64,000 bases of DNA from Zooshikella sp050749885 (GTDB taxonomy: Bacteria > Pseudomonadota > Gammaproteobacteria > Pseudomonadales > Zooshikellaceae), in assembly GCF_050749885.1 (NCBI RefSeq), contig NZ_JBOIUB010000014.1:35518-99517 (forward strand), read 5' to 3'. Each line of letters opens with the position of its first letter. Position 1 is the stretch's first letter. The notes under the pieces were generated by a model. It was given only the letters and a program-made list of their open reading frames with translations, made no database searches and was not told the origin of the DNA. This document shows positions 36,036 through 45,386 of this stretch, piece after piece. The position numbers and the translations under genes were made by a program.

Positions 36036-37352
36036 ATGAAGTTTGCTAGAAGGGTATATCTGTCATTTATGGGTGGGTTTCCTGTAATGGTCGTTTATAG
36101 CTGTTTCAATGTAGTAAATGCTGGATCTTTAACGCAACTGTCACCTTTTATGTATGAAGAAACGTTCGAATCTGGAAGTCGATCATCTGCTCCTGTTGTC
36201 GTTCAAGGGAAAGAGATATTTAAGTGGTCTGGTGCACCCGCTAATCCTTCTGTGAGCAATGAGAACCCCAAAAATGGAAATTATAGTTTTAAGTTTGTCT
36301 TTAAAGGAACACCCGATGGAAAAGATGCTTGGGCTGAGCAGCGCTTTAAAATTCCAGTTGGAACCAGTGACCTAACGGTGCAATATGACTTATTTATACC
36401 CATTAATTTTTACCATAGATTGCAAAAGACATCAGAGAATAACAAATTTTTAGTTTTTTGGTCAGGTCCTTATGGAACTTATGATTCATTTAATTCAGTT
36501 GCCTTTGAGTATTGGCCTGCTGGTTTAAAAGGTGGTATTGATGGTGCTTCTCTTTTATCTCACCATTTAGGACCAGGACTGTCTGATTGGGGGCATAAGA
36601 TTCCTTCAACAGAAAGTATTATTCGTTTGGAGGATAGGGGGCAATGGGTTAATTATAAGTTTCATATTAAACTTGCGGACAAAAATAAGACCAATGGTCA
36701 GATTATGGTCTGGAAAAATGGAAATGTACTTTTTAATATTGATCAGTTAGCGAACTATTCACCTACTGGAAACTATCTTGATCATGGGTACTTATTGGGT
36801 TGGGCAAATAGTGGTTTTTCTGAAGAAACAGTGTTTTATTTGGATAACTTTAAAATAACGTTAAATGACCTTAACTCTACCGACTCAGACAGTGATCAGG
36901 TTACCCTCGTAAATTTTCACAATAAGCCGATCACAAGTTATGATCAAGCTCAGGATAAGAGTGGCGTTGCTGAGATACAGGATAAAGGTAAGACACTTGT
37001 GTTAAGTGGTAATGGCTGGAAAAAAATTAATTTTTCATATAACGTCACACCTAATACAGTATTGGCATTTGATTTTAGTAGTGACAAAGAGGCTGAAATA
37101 GAAGCTATTGGGTTGGAAAATGATAACCGCATGAGTGCTGATAAAACATTTAAGATTTTTGGTACTCAGGCGGGGTGGGGAATCGCTGATTATGACCAGT
37201 ATAACGGAACGGGTACACAGCACTTTGAAATACCAATTGGGCTTTATTTGTCAGGCAACTATAAATACTTAACCTTGTTAAGAGATAATGATACGAGTAA
37301 TCCAACAGGTAAAAGTACGTTTAGTAATATAAGGGTATTTGAAAAAAGATAG
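36036..37352 (+). CDS. Secreted polysaccharide-lyase-like protein with C-terminal beta module
   Basis: A 438-residue protein with an N-terminal signal (about 1-31). The first domain (about 38-275) has a jelly-roll look: FKFVFKG, AEQRFKIPVG, DLTVQYDLFIP, DRGQWVNYKFHI and a final FYLDNFKI strand. This fits the concanavalin-like polysaccharide lyase or glycanase group. The second domain (about 288-437; VTLVNFHNKPITSYDQ ... FSNIRVFE) resembles carbohydrate-associated modules found at the end of secreted marine enzymes. The substrate is unknown. A terminator follows at 37469. Confidence 0.6.
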   Translation: MKFARRVYLSFMGGFPVMVVYSCFNVVNAGSLTQLSPFMYEETFESGSRSSAPVVVQGKEIFKWSGAPANPSVSNENPKNGNYSFKFVFKGTPDGKDAWAEQRFKIPVGTSDLTVQYDLFIPINFYHRLQKTSENNKFLVFWSGPYGTYDSFNSVAFEYWPAGLKGGIDGASLLSHHLGPGLSDWGHKIPSTESIIRLEDRGQWVNYKFHIKLADKNKTNGQIMVWKNGNVLFNIDQLANYSPTGNYLDHGYLLGWANSGFSEETVFYLDNFKITLNDLNSTDSDSDQVTLVNFHNKPITSYDQAQDKSGVAEIQDKGKTLVLSGNGWKKINFSYNVTPNTVLAFDFSSDKEAEIEAIGLENDNRMSADKTFKIFGTQAGWGIADYDQYNGTGTQHFEIPIGLYLSGNYKYLTLLRDNDTSNPTGKSTFSNIRVFEKR

Positions 37353-37468
37353 CGCTATATTCTGAGACTAACGCATAGCATAATATGTACGATTGTTGGC
37401 TTTTGGTAGGGGGAAGGGTAACAAAAAAATAAATCAGCTTGGTTTATTTGAACTGTTGTAAGCTTTAT

Positions 37469-37510
37469 AAGCCCAAATTGCTTATTGATTTAAGTAGTTT
37501 GGGCTTTTTT
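37469..37510 (+). terminator. Intrinsic terminator
   Basis: AAGCCCAAA (37469-37477) pairs with TTTGGGCTT (37498-37506), followed by more T residues. The loop has a small inner CTTA/TAAG pairing. It ends transcription of the secreted lyase-like gene. Confidence 0.8.
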
Positions 37511-37712
37511 ATATGATTTTAAATGATATCAGTGGCGGTGGTTAGTAAAGAAAGTACGGGTTAGCTAGAGGGGATAGTTGTTTGGTGTACGTAACTATAT
37601 ACGATAAATAAAGTATAAAATAATCTATATTTTATGTGAGAGAAAAACTATTCTGAAGGTGAGAGCAAAGAAATTTGTTCGGGGAAAAAGTTTTTTGCAA
37701 GGAGGCTTGGTC

Positions 37713-38117
37713 ATGATTAAGAACCTTGTGAAAATATCAGTATTCGTTAGTGTTTTTTCTGTAACGAGTACATACGGTGCAACACCCGGAACGTATCAGT
37801 ATTTTTATGACTGGGGTTGCGATGGTAGTTATGCTCAAACAACTATTACCTATAATTCGAATGGCACTTTCACAGATGGCCAAAGTAATAGTGGTAATTG
37901 GTCAGAAAGGAATCAGATTGTCATTCACGGATATCAGAATGGTGTTTTATATACCGGATATCATTCAGGTAATGTGATTGTTGGTGTATCTGGTACGACA
38001 AGTAATCTCAGTGGTTGTTATTATCTGGTTAAAACCTCCAATGGTTTTGCTACTGAGTTAAAGTCACTTGACCAGTCAGAAAAACGTGATGCAGCAGGCT
38101 TAGAAATATTTGAATAA
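37713..38117 (+). CDS. Small secreted hypothetical protein
   Basis: The ATG at 37713 has a full AAGGAGG site seven bases upstream, giving 134 residues. A signal peptide (MIKNLVKISVFVSVFSVTSTYGA) precedes a small beta-rich domain, with two Cys residues (YDWGCDGSY and LSGCYYLV) that probably form a disulfide after export. Many Gly, Asn, Ser and Tyr residues are present. I recognise no family. A short acidic tail follows the second Cys. Confidence 0.7.
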   Translation: MIKNLVKISVFVSVFSVTSTYGATPGTYQYFYDWGCDGSYAQTTITYNSNGTFTDGQSNSGNWSERNQIVIHGYQNGVLYTGYHSGNVIVGVSGTTSNLSGCYYLVKTSNGFATELKSLDQSEKRDAAGLEIFE

Positions 38118-38729
38118 TGATAAAGTCTATGACGACAGCTATATGATGTCGTGTTAGGTGATGCATTGTCAGATATTTTTTGTGAATGCTAGGCGCTTTA
38201 TTTTAAATACAGTTAGTGCTGGTCCCCCCAGCATGGACTGTATTTATAAACATTCAATAACGTCAATTACACTCACTGTATTGAAAATGGCCGTGAATAT
38301 ATAGTCATATAATTAGGTGTAGCGTAGTTGTTCCAGTTTTGTAGTAATAAGTTTCCAGTAGAATAGGCAGCTTTTCTACTTTAACTTAAATAAATTGACT
38401 TGTATCAATATGTTTACAGCTTTGTTAGACAAAGCTTATGTGGTTAATTCCCTCCTAGTGGTGCAACTTCCAGAAAAAAATTCTTATCTTAGTGAGAAAG
38501 CCCTTCATTGGTGTAGCTAGTATTTGGTAATAAGTAAGGATAGGTTTAGTGATATAGCGTTATATATACCCAAACGAAGGGGGTAGCGGTTAAAGGTGAA
38601 GATAGCAGAGTATAAATAAAAAATGTAACCATCAGAAAATACCTCTTTTGAGGTAAAAAGAAAAAAGTTAATACGTGTTTTAAATACGTAAAATTAATAA
38701 TAGTAATGAAAGTGACTAAGGAGGGGGCA
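38118..38729. other. Gene-free stretch with three inverted repeats
   Basis: Between the small secreted gene and hpd. It contains ACGACA/TGTCGT soon after the upstream stop. A two-part hairpin at 38205-38245 has outer arms AAATACAGT/ACTGTATTT and inner arms GCTGG/CCAGC, with TAGT and ATGG bulges between. A six-bp hairpin TACCTC-TTTT-GAGGTA lies at 38640-38655 in the hpd leader. The hpd promoter should be here, but I see no clear consensus. Confidence 0.6.
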
Positions 38730-39818
38730 ATGAATATGCCTGAAGCTGATAAAGTGATGAATCCACTGGGTACGGATGGCTTTGAGTTTGTTGAGTATAC
38801 AGCACCAGACTTGGTAGGTATTAATGCCTTAAAAAAATTATTTATTCAACTTGGTTTTGTTGAAATCGCTAAGCATAGATCCAAGCAGGTTTGGTTATAT
38901 CGTCAAGGTGATATTAATTTTATTGTTAATGCTGAGCCTAATTCTCAGGCAGAGCAGTTTAGTCATTGTCATGGCCCTAGTGTTTGTGGCATGGCATTTC
39001 GAGTTAAAGATGCGGCTCATGCGATAAAACATGCGATTGCCAATGGCGCTAAACTTTTTGCTGGTCGAGTAGGGCCAATGGAACTTAATATTCCGGCAAT
39101 TTATGGCATTGGTGAAAGTACACTTTATTTTGTTGATCGTTATGGTGATCAGTCAATTTATGATATTGATTTTGTTTTTTACGATAATTGGAAAAATAAA
39201 TTGAAAGAATGTGATATGGGATTGACAGACATTGATCATTTGACGCATAACGTTAAGCGCGGAAATATGAAAGTATGGGCCGACTTTTATGCAAGAATTG
39301 GGAACTTTAAAGAAATTCGCTATTTTGACATTGAAGGGAAACTAACAGGGCTGGTTAGTAAAGCGATGACAGCGCCTTGTGGAAAAATTAGAATTCCTAT
39401 TAATGAGTCTTCTGATGAAAAGTCCCAAATTGAGGAGTTTATCCGTGAGTATAAAGGTGAAGGGATTCAACATATCGCACTTTATACGCATGATATTTAT
39501 AAGACAGTTAAAAAACTACGTGAACGTAGTGTTGAATTTATGTTTACACCTGATACGTATTATGAAAAAGTAAATGATCGAATTAAAGGGCATGAAGAGA
39601 ATATTGATGATTTACGAGATCTTCGAATTTTAATTGATGGTGCTCCTGAAAAAGATGGTATTTTATTACAAATATTTACTAACACCGTTATTGGTCCTGT
39701 TTTTTTTGAAATTATTCAGCGTAAAGGTAATGAAGGATTTGGTGAAGGTAATTTTAAAGCGTTATTTGAGTCTATAGAAGAAGACCAAATTCGTAGAGGA
39801 GTACTGGCTGATGCGTAA
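38730..39818 (+). CDS. hpd: 4-hydroxyphenylpyruvate dioxygenase
   Basis: The ATG at 38730 lies five bases after AAGGAGG, giving 362 residues. Iron ligands are seen as His in DIDHLTHNV, His in GIQHIALYT and Glu in FFEIIQRKG. The enzyme converts 4-hydroxyphenylpyruvate, made from tyrosine by transamination, into homogentisate. It heads the operon hpd-hmgA-fahA-maiA and overlaps hmgA by eight bases. It supplies homogentisate, which can also polymerise to pyomelanin if hmgA is lost. Confidence 0.95.
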   Translation: MNMPEADKVMNPLGTDGFEFVEYTAPDLVGINALKKLFIQLGFVEIAKHRSKQVWLYRQGDINFIVNAEPNSQAEQFSHCHGPSVCGMAFRVKDAAHAIKHAIANGAKLFAGRVGPMELNIPAIYGIGESTLYFVDRYGDQSIYDIDFVFYDNWKNKLKECDMGLTDIDHLTHNVKRGNMKVWADFYARIGNFKEIRYFDIEGKLTGLVSKAMTAPCGKIRIPINESSDEKSQIEEFIREYKGEGIQHIALYTHDIYKTVKKLRERSVEFMFTPDTYYEKVNDRIKGHEENIDDLRDLRILIDGAPEKDGILLQIFTNTVIGPVFFEIIQRKGNEGFGEGNFKALFESIEEDQIRRGVLADA

Positions 39819-40941
39819 ATGGATTAGCTACCCTCGTCAGCAAGGCCTGGTTTCTCGCCAGGCTCATGCTGATTTCCCTGATGAAGGTATTTATGAGCGA
39901 GAGTTGGGGCGTAGTGGTTTTTTTGGGCCTGCGTCTCACATGCATCATCGTCATGCTCCTACTGGCTGGAGTCATTGGGAGGGGCCGTTACGCCCACGAG
40001 CCTTTGATTGTAATAAACTGGATCAGTTACCTGTGTCACCGTGGGAAACACCTGTCTTGTTGCATAATGCCCATTGCCAATACCGTATTTGGAAGTGTGA
40101 GCGCCTAATGGAGCATTTGGTGCGTAACGCTGATGGTGATGAATTATTATTTGTACACGAAGGTAAAGGACAGCTCTTTTGTGATTATGGACGGCTTGAA
40201 GTACAAGAAGGGGATTATGTCGTAATCCCAAGGGGGACAATGTGGCGCTTAGAGCCTATAGAATCATTATTTTTACTTATGATTGAAGCGACTAATGACG
40301 CTTATGCACTTCCTGAAAAAGGGCTATTGGGTAATCATGCTATCTTTGATCCTGCAGTACTAGAAACACCTGTTATTGATGATGTTTTTATACAGCAACA
40401 AACAGAGGATCCTTGGCAGGTCCATATCAAGCGCCATAATCAGGTTTCGATAGTGAGCTTCCCTTATAACCCACTGGATGCTTTGGGTTGGCATGGAGAC
40501 TTATCTGTTGTGAAGTTAAATTGGCGTGATATACGTCCGTTAATGAGCCATCGTTATCATCTTCCGCCTTCAGCACATACAACATTTGTGGCACAGCGAT
40601 TTGTAATTTGCACCTTTGTACCTCGGCCTATTGAAAGTGATCCAGGCGCGTTAAAAGTGCCTTTTTATCATAATAATGATGATTATGATGAGGTGCTGTT
40701 TTACCACGCTGGGGAATTTTTTAGTCGCGATAACATAGATAGTGGTATGGTCACTTTCCATCCTGCGGGGTTCACACATGGCCCACATCCGAAAGCTTAT
40801 CAAGCAGGCCGAGAATACAGTAAAAAATTTACCAATGAGGTTGCGGTGATGCTGGATACTCGGGATGCATTAGATATTGGCTCAATTGTGTCGGATATTG
40901 AAAATTCAGGGTATGTGAATAGCTGGCTACCTAAAAAATAA
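39811..40941 (+). CDS. hmgA: Homogentisate 1,2-dioxygenase
   Basis: A 376-residue cupin-type ring-cleaving enzyme with HGD-family motifs: the N-terminal cupin GDELLFVHEGKG, EGDYVVIPRGTMWRLE, and the C-terminal YDEVLFYHAGEFFSR and FHPAGFTHGPHP carrying iron ligands. It opens homogentisate to maleylacetoacetate. It is shorter than the 430-residue HmgA of pseudomonads and human, matching the compact HGD subgroup. It starts inside the end of hpd (ATGCGTAA overlap), so the two are translationally coupled. Confidence 0.92.
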   Translation: MRKWISYPRQQGLVSRQAHADFPDEGIYERELGRSGFFGPASHMHHRHAPTGWSHWEGPLRPRAFDCNKLDQLPVSPWETPVLLHNAHCQYRIWKCERLMEHLVRNADGDELLFVHEGKGQLFCDYGRLEVQEGDYVVIPRGTMWRLEPIESLFLLMIEATNDAYALPEKGLLGNHAIFDPAVLETPVIDDVFIQQQTEDPWQVHIKRHNQVSIVSFPYNPLDALGWHGDLSVVKLNWRDIRPLMSHRYHLPPSAHTTFVAQRFVICTFVPRPIESDPGALKVPFYHNNDDYDEVLFYHAGEFFSRDNIDSGMVTFHPAGFTHGPHPKAYQAGREYSKKFTNEVAVMLDTRDALDIGSIVSDIENSGYVNSWLPKK

Positions 40942-40959
40942 AAAAGGATGTTGGATTAT

Positions 40960-41949
40960 ATGAAATTAGCTTCTCTCAATAATGGCCTGCGAGATGGCCA
41001 ACTTATTGTCGTTAGTCGTGATTTACAGCACTGTGTGGCGGTGCCTGAAATAGCTCCAACCTTACAAGCTGCTTTAGATAATTGGGCAGAGGTTGCTCCT
41101 GCTTTGGCTGAAGTTTATCAATCGTTGAATGCACACCAGCTGCATAATGAACAACGCTTTAACAGTAAGGAGGTGCTTTCTCCGTTACCACGTGCTTACC
41201 AATGGGCTGACGGTAGTGCTTATGTAAATCATGTAGAACTGGTGAGAAAGGCTCGAGGCGCAGAAATGCCCGAAAGTTTTTGGCATGATCCTTTGATGTA
41301 TCAGGGGGGATCTGATGCATTTTTACCACCAACCGCTGATATTCCTATTGCAGATGAAGCATATGGCATTGACTTTGAAGCAGAGATTGCGGTTATAACG
41401 GATGATGTTGCAATGAGGGTGAAGCCAGAAGAAGCTCAGCAGCATATTAAATTGCTCATGTTAGTCAATGATGTCTCACTGCGAAATTTAATTCCTGGTG
41501 AGTTAGCGAAAGGCTTTGGTTTTTTTCAAAGTAAACCTTCAAGCAGCTTTTCCCCTGTAGCCGTGACACCTGATGAGCTTGGTGATGCTTGGGATGGCCA
41601 AAAAATACACCTTAAATTGCATACCTATTTAAATGACAGTTTATTTGGCCAGCCTAATGCGGGTGAGGATATGACATTTGATTTTCCTACGCTGGTCGCT
41701 CATGCCGCAAAAACGAGACCACTAACGGCAGGTTCGATTATAGGTTCAGGTACGGTATCTAACTATGATCGTTCTGCTGGATCAAGCTGTATTGCTGAAC
41801 AACGTATGTTGGAAATAATTCAGCAAGACACTGCTAAAACGTCGTTTATGAAGTTTGGCGATCGTGTTCGAATTGAAATGTTTTTAGATGACGGCCAATC
41901 AATTTTTGGTGCGATTGACCAACAGGTTGTTCAATATAATGTGAATTAA
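40960..41949 (+). CDS. fahA: Fumarylacetoacetate hydrolase
   Basis: A 329-residue FAH-family protein from the ATG at 40960, whose MKLASLNNGLRDGQLIVVSRD is the usual start. An ATG 12 bases earlier lies too close to the ribosome binding site. The core has YGIDFEAEIAVITDD (metal-binding Glu residues), MLVNDVSLRNLIP and the catalytic-type GSIIGSGTVSNYD. It cleaves fumarylacetoacetate to fumarate and acetoacetate, the last step of tyrosine catabolism. Confidence 0.92.
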   Translation: MKLASLNNGLRDGQLIVVSRDLQHCVAVPEIAPTLQAALDNWAEVAPALAEVYQSLNAHQLHNEQRFNSKEVLSPLPRAYQWADGSAYVNHVELVRKARGAEMPESFWHDPLMYQGGSDAFLPPTADIPIADEAYGIDFEAEIAVITDDVAMRVKPEEAQQHIKLLMLVNDVSLRNLIPGELAKGFGFFQSKPSSSFSPVAVTPDELGDAWDGQKIHLKLHTYLNDSLFGQPNAGEDMTFDFPTLVAHAAKTRPLTAGSIIGSGTVSNYDRSAGSSCIAEQRMLEIIQQDTAKTSFMKFGDRVRIEMFLDDGQSIFGAIDQQVVQYNVN

Positions 41950-41965
41950 ACAGGTAGGAGAAAGC

Positions 41966-42604
41966 ATGAAACTATACAGTTATTGGCGTTCTTCTACTGC
42001 CTATCGGCTTAGAATTGCTCTCAACCTTAAACAAGTCACTTATGACATTATTCCTGTCCATCTGGTAAAAGAGGGGGGAGAGCAGTTTTCCCCTTGGTTT
42101 ACTGAGTTAAATCCTCAGCAACGTGTGCCTGTGCTAGATACAGGGGAAAATAGCTTAATACAATCTATGGCGATTTTGGAGTGGCTTGAGGAAACACATT
42201 CAGTGCCATCATTACTTCCTTCTGACCCTGTGGCTCGGGCACAGGTTAGAGCAATGATGCAGTTAATAGGTTGTGAGATCCATCCACTGAATAATATACG
42301 GGTACTGCAGTACTTAAGTAAAAATCTTCATGTTGAAGAGGAGGCCAAGCGAGCGTGGTATCAACATTGGATTGTTGATGGGTTTACTGCGCTAGAGACG
42401 TTGTTAAAGCAACATGCTGGACAATACTGCTGGCAAGATCAGTTGACCTTTGCGGATGTAACGTTAATCCCACAAGTTTACAACGCAAAGCGGTTTCAAG
42501 TAGATCTTAAAGCGTTTCCAAATATTACCAAAATTTACGACGATTGCATTCAGCTTCCTGCATTTAAACAAGCTTCTCCTGAGTCCCAACCCGATGCTGT
42601 TTAG
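41966..42604 (+). CDS. maiA: Maleylacetoacetate isomerase (zeta-class GST)
   Basis: A 212-residue glutathione S-transferase. The zeta-class motif SYWRSSTAYRLRIALNLK gives the SSxxxYRxR active-site serine. The thioredoxin-like domain (residues 1-80) has NPQQRVPVL and the GSH-binding SMAILEWLEE. It isomerises maleylacetoacetate to fumarylacetoacetate using glutathione, linking HmgA and FahA. A strong terminator follows its stop codon. Confidence 0.95.
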   Translation: MKLYSYWRSSTAYRLRIALNLKQVTYDIIPVHLVKEGGEQFSPWFTELNPQQRVPVLDTGENSLIQSMAILEWLEETHSVPSLLPSDPVARAQVRAMMQLIGCEIHPLNNIRVLQYLSKNLHVEEEAKRAWYQHWIVDGFTALETLLKQHAGQYCWQDQLTFADVTLIPQVYNAKRFQVDLKAFPNITKIYDDCIQLPAFKQASPESQPDAV

Positions 42605-42624
42605 GCCGACACTTGTCGGCTTTT
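42605..42624 (+). terminator. Intrinsic terminator of hpd-maiA operon
   Basis: GCCGACA and TGTCGGC form a 7-bp stem at 42605-42620, followed by TTTT. It begins right after the maiA stop codon. Confidence 0.85.
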
Positions 42625-42801
42625 CTGATCGTTAGACAAGCAATAGCTTTATAGTCATTGTTAGACTGTCTTGCATAGTCACAGAAATACATTGTGACTT
42701 CCTTACCCCTTTGCTAGCTTGAACTTTCGTGCTTGTTGTGTGCACGTGTTTTGCATTCTGTAAGCGGTGTGCTTAAAAAATACGTACATGGGGATAAGTC
42801 A

Positions 42802-43860
42802 ATGGCTGTCAACCGACAACGAAGCTTTTTATTGAGTGCTCTGGTATCACTTACCATTGTCATCATTGCCTATGTGGTTGTGATGTATTTTCCAGTGACT
42901 GCAGAAATTCGTAATCAACCACTTGATGTAATAAAAGAAGACAGTCATCAAGCAAAGTCGTTGGTTCTCAATGATCGCTTTGAGCTTGATCAACAGGCTT
43001 ATACAACACAGCAGGCAAAAATTAATTTACCCGAATATTTGCAAGATACCTTGGTTGATGGAAGCTTGACTGTTGATAGCTTGGGACAGCTAGTTATTCA
43101 TCGTGAACTACGTGATTTATTTGACTATTTTCTTTCAGTTCAAGGGCTTGAATCGTTAGAACAGAGTGTCAATCGGTTGCAGCAGTATATTCGCTTACAC
43201 TTACGCCCTCCTGCTGAAGGACAAGCATTAGCGCTTCTTGAGCGATATTTAGCATACAAGAAAGCATTAGTAACCCTTGAAAATACAGTGATAGATAGTG
43301 GTGACTATCTTGGTATTAAAGCACAGTCGACGTATGATATTTCGGTATTAAATAATCGTTTAATGGTTTTAAATCAGCTACGTCAGCAGTACTTTTCAGC
43401 GAGTACCGCAGAAGCTTTTTTTGGCAGGGATAATCGTTATGACCAGTATATGCTAGAGAGAATCACGATATTACAAAACGAGATGTTTTCAGCAGAACAA
43501 CAAATGGCGGCGATAAGTGCCTTGAATGCCAGTCTTAGCGATAACGATAAAAAATTATTTCTGATAGCTGATCCCGTATCTCAAAAGAAAGCAATTAATG
43601 TGTTGGCAGGGTCAGATGATAGCGCAAAGCAAGCACTAATAACTGAATTTGGCAGTGCAGCCGTTGAACGACTGACTCAGTTGGAGCAAATGAGAAACCA
43701 GTGGCAACAACGTTTAGCTAATTATAAGCAGTCATTACACCATATAGTTGAAAGTACAATGGCGGTAGAAGATAAAACGCAATCAATTGAATTACTTTTG
43801 AAACAATCCTTTTCTACAAATGAGCAGGTACGTGTAAAAGCGTTAGTTAAGCATCCTTGA
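42802..43860 (+). CDS. lifO: Lipase-specific foldase (Lif)
   Basis: The ATG at 42802 (MAVNRQRSFLLSAL), about six bases after GGGGAT, gives a 352-residue protein. It has an N-terminal membrane anchor (about 8-32) and a long helical periplasmic part. The foldase motif RELRDLFDYFLS (RxxFDY(F/C)LSxxGE) lies near residue 100. Lif proteins fold secreted class I lipases in the periplasm before type II export. Its lipase gene is normally just upstream, but here maiA is there and no lipase lies in the window. Confidence 0.92.
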   Translation: MAVNRQRSFLLSALVSLTIVIIAYVVVMYFPVTAEIRNQPLDVIKEDSHQAKSLVLNDRFELDQQAYTTQQAKINLPEYLQDTLVDGSLTVDSLGQLVIHRELRDLFDYFLSVQGLESLEQSVNRLQQYIRLHLRPPAEGQALALLERYLAYKKALVTLENTVIDSGDYLGIKAQSTYDISVLNNRLMVLNQLRQQYFSASTAEAFFGRDNRYDQYMLERITILQNEMFSAEQQMAAISALNASLSDNDKKLFLIADPVSQKKAINVLAGSDDSAKQALITEFGSAAVERLTQLEQMRNQWQQRLANYKQSLHHIVESTMAVEDKTQSIELLLKQSFSTNEQVRVKALVKHP

Positions 43861-43909
43861 TCTGATGAAATAAGCTACGCACGAACTACTCTCAGCGTTT
43901 ATTATAATC

Positions 43910-43952
43910 TGCCGTTCCTCATAGCATATGATGAAAGCTAGTTGGAACGGCA
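43910..43952. repeat. Inverted repeat between convergent genes
   Basis: TGCCGTTCC (43910-43918) pairs with GGAACGGCA (43944-43952). An inner TCATA-GCA-TATGA hairpin is in the loop. It lies between the converging lifO and lipoprotein genes. It lacks T runs, but its place suggests a two-way terminator. Confidence 0.55.
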
Positions 43953-43960
43953 GTGGACAA

Positions 43961-44236
43961 CTATTTTTGGATACAGGTAGCTTGTAAATCAACAGGCATT
44001 GTAGACTCAGCAATCATTTGGCGCTCTTCTACAGTTAATGCTTCATGATTACAGTAGCGTTCCCACAATTCACGCATTGGATCTTGTGCTGGCTCAACGG
44101 TTTCAGTAGCTACAGGCGTGGTATCTACTTGCGTTGTAGGGGGTGGTAATTCTTCTGTTTGTCCTGCTGTTGTTGACTGATTGCTATTACAGGCAACGAG
44201 CATAAGCATACTTACTGCTGCAACTAAATATTTCAT
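43961..44236 (-). CDS. Small lipoprotein
   Basis: A 91-residue protein with a signal peptide ending in the lipobox LMLVAC, so it is lipid-anchored. The mature N terminus is a Thr/Pro/Glu-rich disordered linker. A C-terminal 35-residue part carries two Cys residues (RYCNHEALT, ATCIQK) that may pair. It has an AGGAG-type site upstream. I recognise no function. Confidence 0.8.
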   Translation of the reverse strand: MKYLVAAVSMLMLVACNSNQSTTAGQTEELPPPTTQVDTTPVATETVEPAQDPMRELWERYCNHEALTVEERQMIAESTMPVDLQATCIQK

Positions 44237-44339
44237 ACTGAGCTCCTTGTTACTACTGATGAGGTAAAACTAAATCTATAATATGGCTTACTTGAAGAAA
44301 GGCAGTAAGGGATGAAGCGTTGCCTTGTTTGACTTCAGG

Positions 44340-44561
44340 TTACAGTGGTACTGCCCCACGAGTTTCATAACGCAACTGTTTTACTTGTCTTTCAAAGTAA
44401 GCTTTAAATTGTGTTATACGTTCATTGCTGTCTATACAGACAGATAAAACAAAAGCCTTCCCTAAACCACTTAACGCATACATATTACGTAAAATGAATA
44501 AGGCATAGCGTAAAGCACTGGAAAAAATAGTATAATGCCTTAACCTATCTTCATTCGGCAA
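44340..44561 (-). CDS. Doubtful small open frame
   Basis: A 73-codon frame starting at TTG with no good ribosome binding site. Its product is basic, with no motif I recognise. It lies in the leader region of trmJ on the other strand. It could be a real small protein or chance; I include it only because it covers most of the gap. Confidence 0.25.
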   Translation of the reverse strand: MPNEDRLRHYTIFSSALRYALFILRNMYALSGLGKAFVLSVCIDSNERITQFKAYFERQVKQLRYETRGAVPL

Positions 44562-44693
44562 TCGTCTTGTAATATTTTGTAGACGCCTTCGATATTATTT
44601 TTGTGCACTACATTGAATTAAATTGATAGTGAGTGCCAAAGTAATGTAAGTGAATGGCGGTAGCGATTGGGTCAGAGAATTAACAGGACTTTC

Positions 44694-45386
44694 ATGCAAA
44701 TTTGTTTCATTTTGGTTGAGCCTCAGCGGGCCGCGAATGTGGGCGCATGTGCTCGCGCGTTAAAAACCATGGGGTTTTCTACGTTACGAATTGTGAATAG
44801 TCAACAGCATCTCGCTGAGGAAGCACAGTGGGTAGCACATGGAGCAACAGATATCTTAGAGAGTGTCCAGACATTTTCATCTCTTGAAGATGCCCTCAAT
44901 GATATTGACCTGGTGATTGGTACCTCAACGAAACAAAGAGCAGGTAAACGGTTTGCCTATTCCCCTAAGGCATTATATGAGTCGTTGTCTGAAAAGCGTC
45001 AACTACTAGCGCGGGTAGCCATTGTCTTTGGCCGTGAAGACCATGGACTAGCCAATGAGATGCTTAACTTGTGTGATATATTATCCACCATTCCACTGGC
45101 TGTAAGTTATCCTTCTTTAAATTTGGGGCAAGCCGTCATGCTGTATGCTTATGAACTTAGCCCATTGACTCAATGGCTTCAGTCAGAGGTCATTTCTACT
45201 GTGGTTGCTGAGGGCCAATGGCGAGCACTACAAGCAAAAGTTACATGCTTGCTTGAACAACTGAATATACCCAGCTCAGCAAAAGAGTATCAGTGGGTTC
45301 GCGAACGATTACCTGTTTGCTCTCAAAAGGATATTAATTTTCTGCATACGTTGGTAACGGATGTGATTCGTAAGATAAATCAATAG
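44694..45386 (+). CDS. trmJ: tRNA (cytidine/uridine-32 2'-O) methyltransferase
   Basis: The ATG at 44694 gives MQICFILVEPQRAANVGACARA, the normal TrmJ start, for a 230-residue protein. SPOUT-fold knot motifs are clear: VFGREDHGLANEML and IPLAVSYPSLNLGQAVMLYAYEL. It methylates the ribose of nucleotide 32 in the anticodon loop of several tRNAs. An AGGA site lies upstream. The usual neighbours suhB and iscR are absent here. Confidence 0.93.
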   Translation: MQICFILVEPQRAANVGACARALKTMGFSTLRIVNSQQHLAEEAQWVAHGATDILESVQTFSSLEDALNDIDLVIGTSTKQRAGKRFAYSPKALYESLSEKRQLLARVAIVFGREDHGLANEMLNLCDILSTIPLAVSYPSLNLGQAVMLYAYELSPLTQWLQSEVISTVVAEGQWRALQAKVTCLLEQLNIPSSAKEYQWVRERLPVCSQKDINFLHTLVTDVIRKINQ

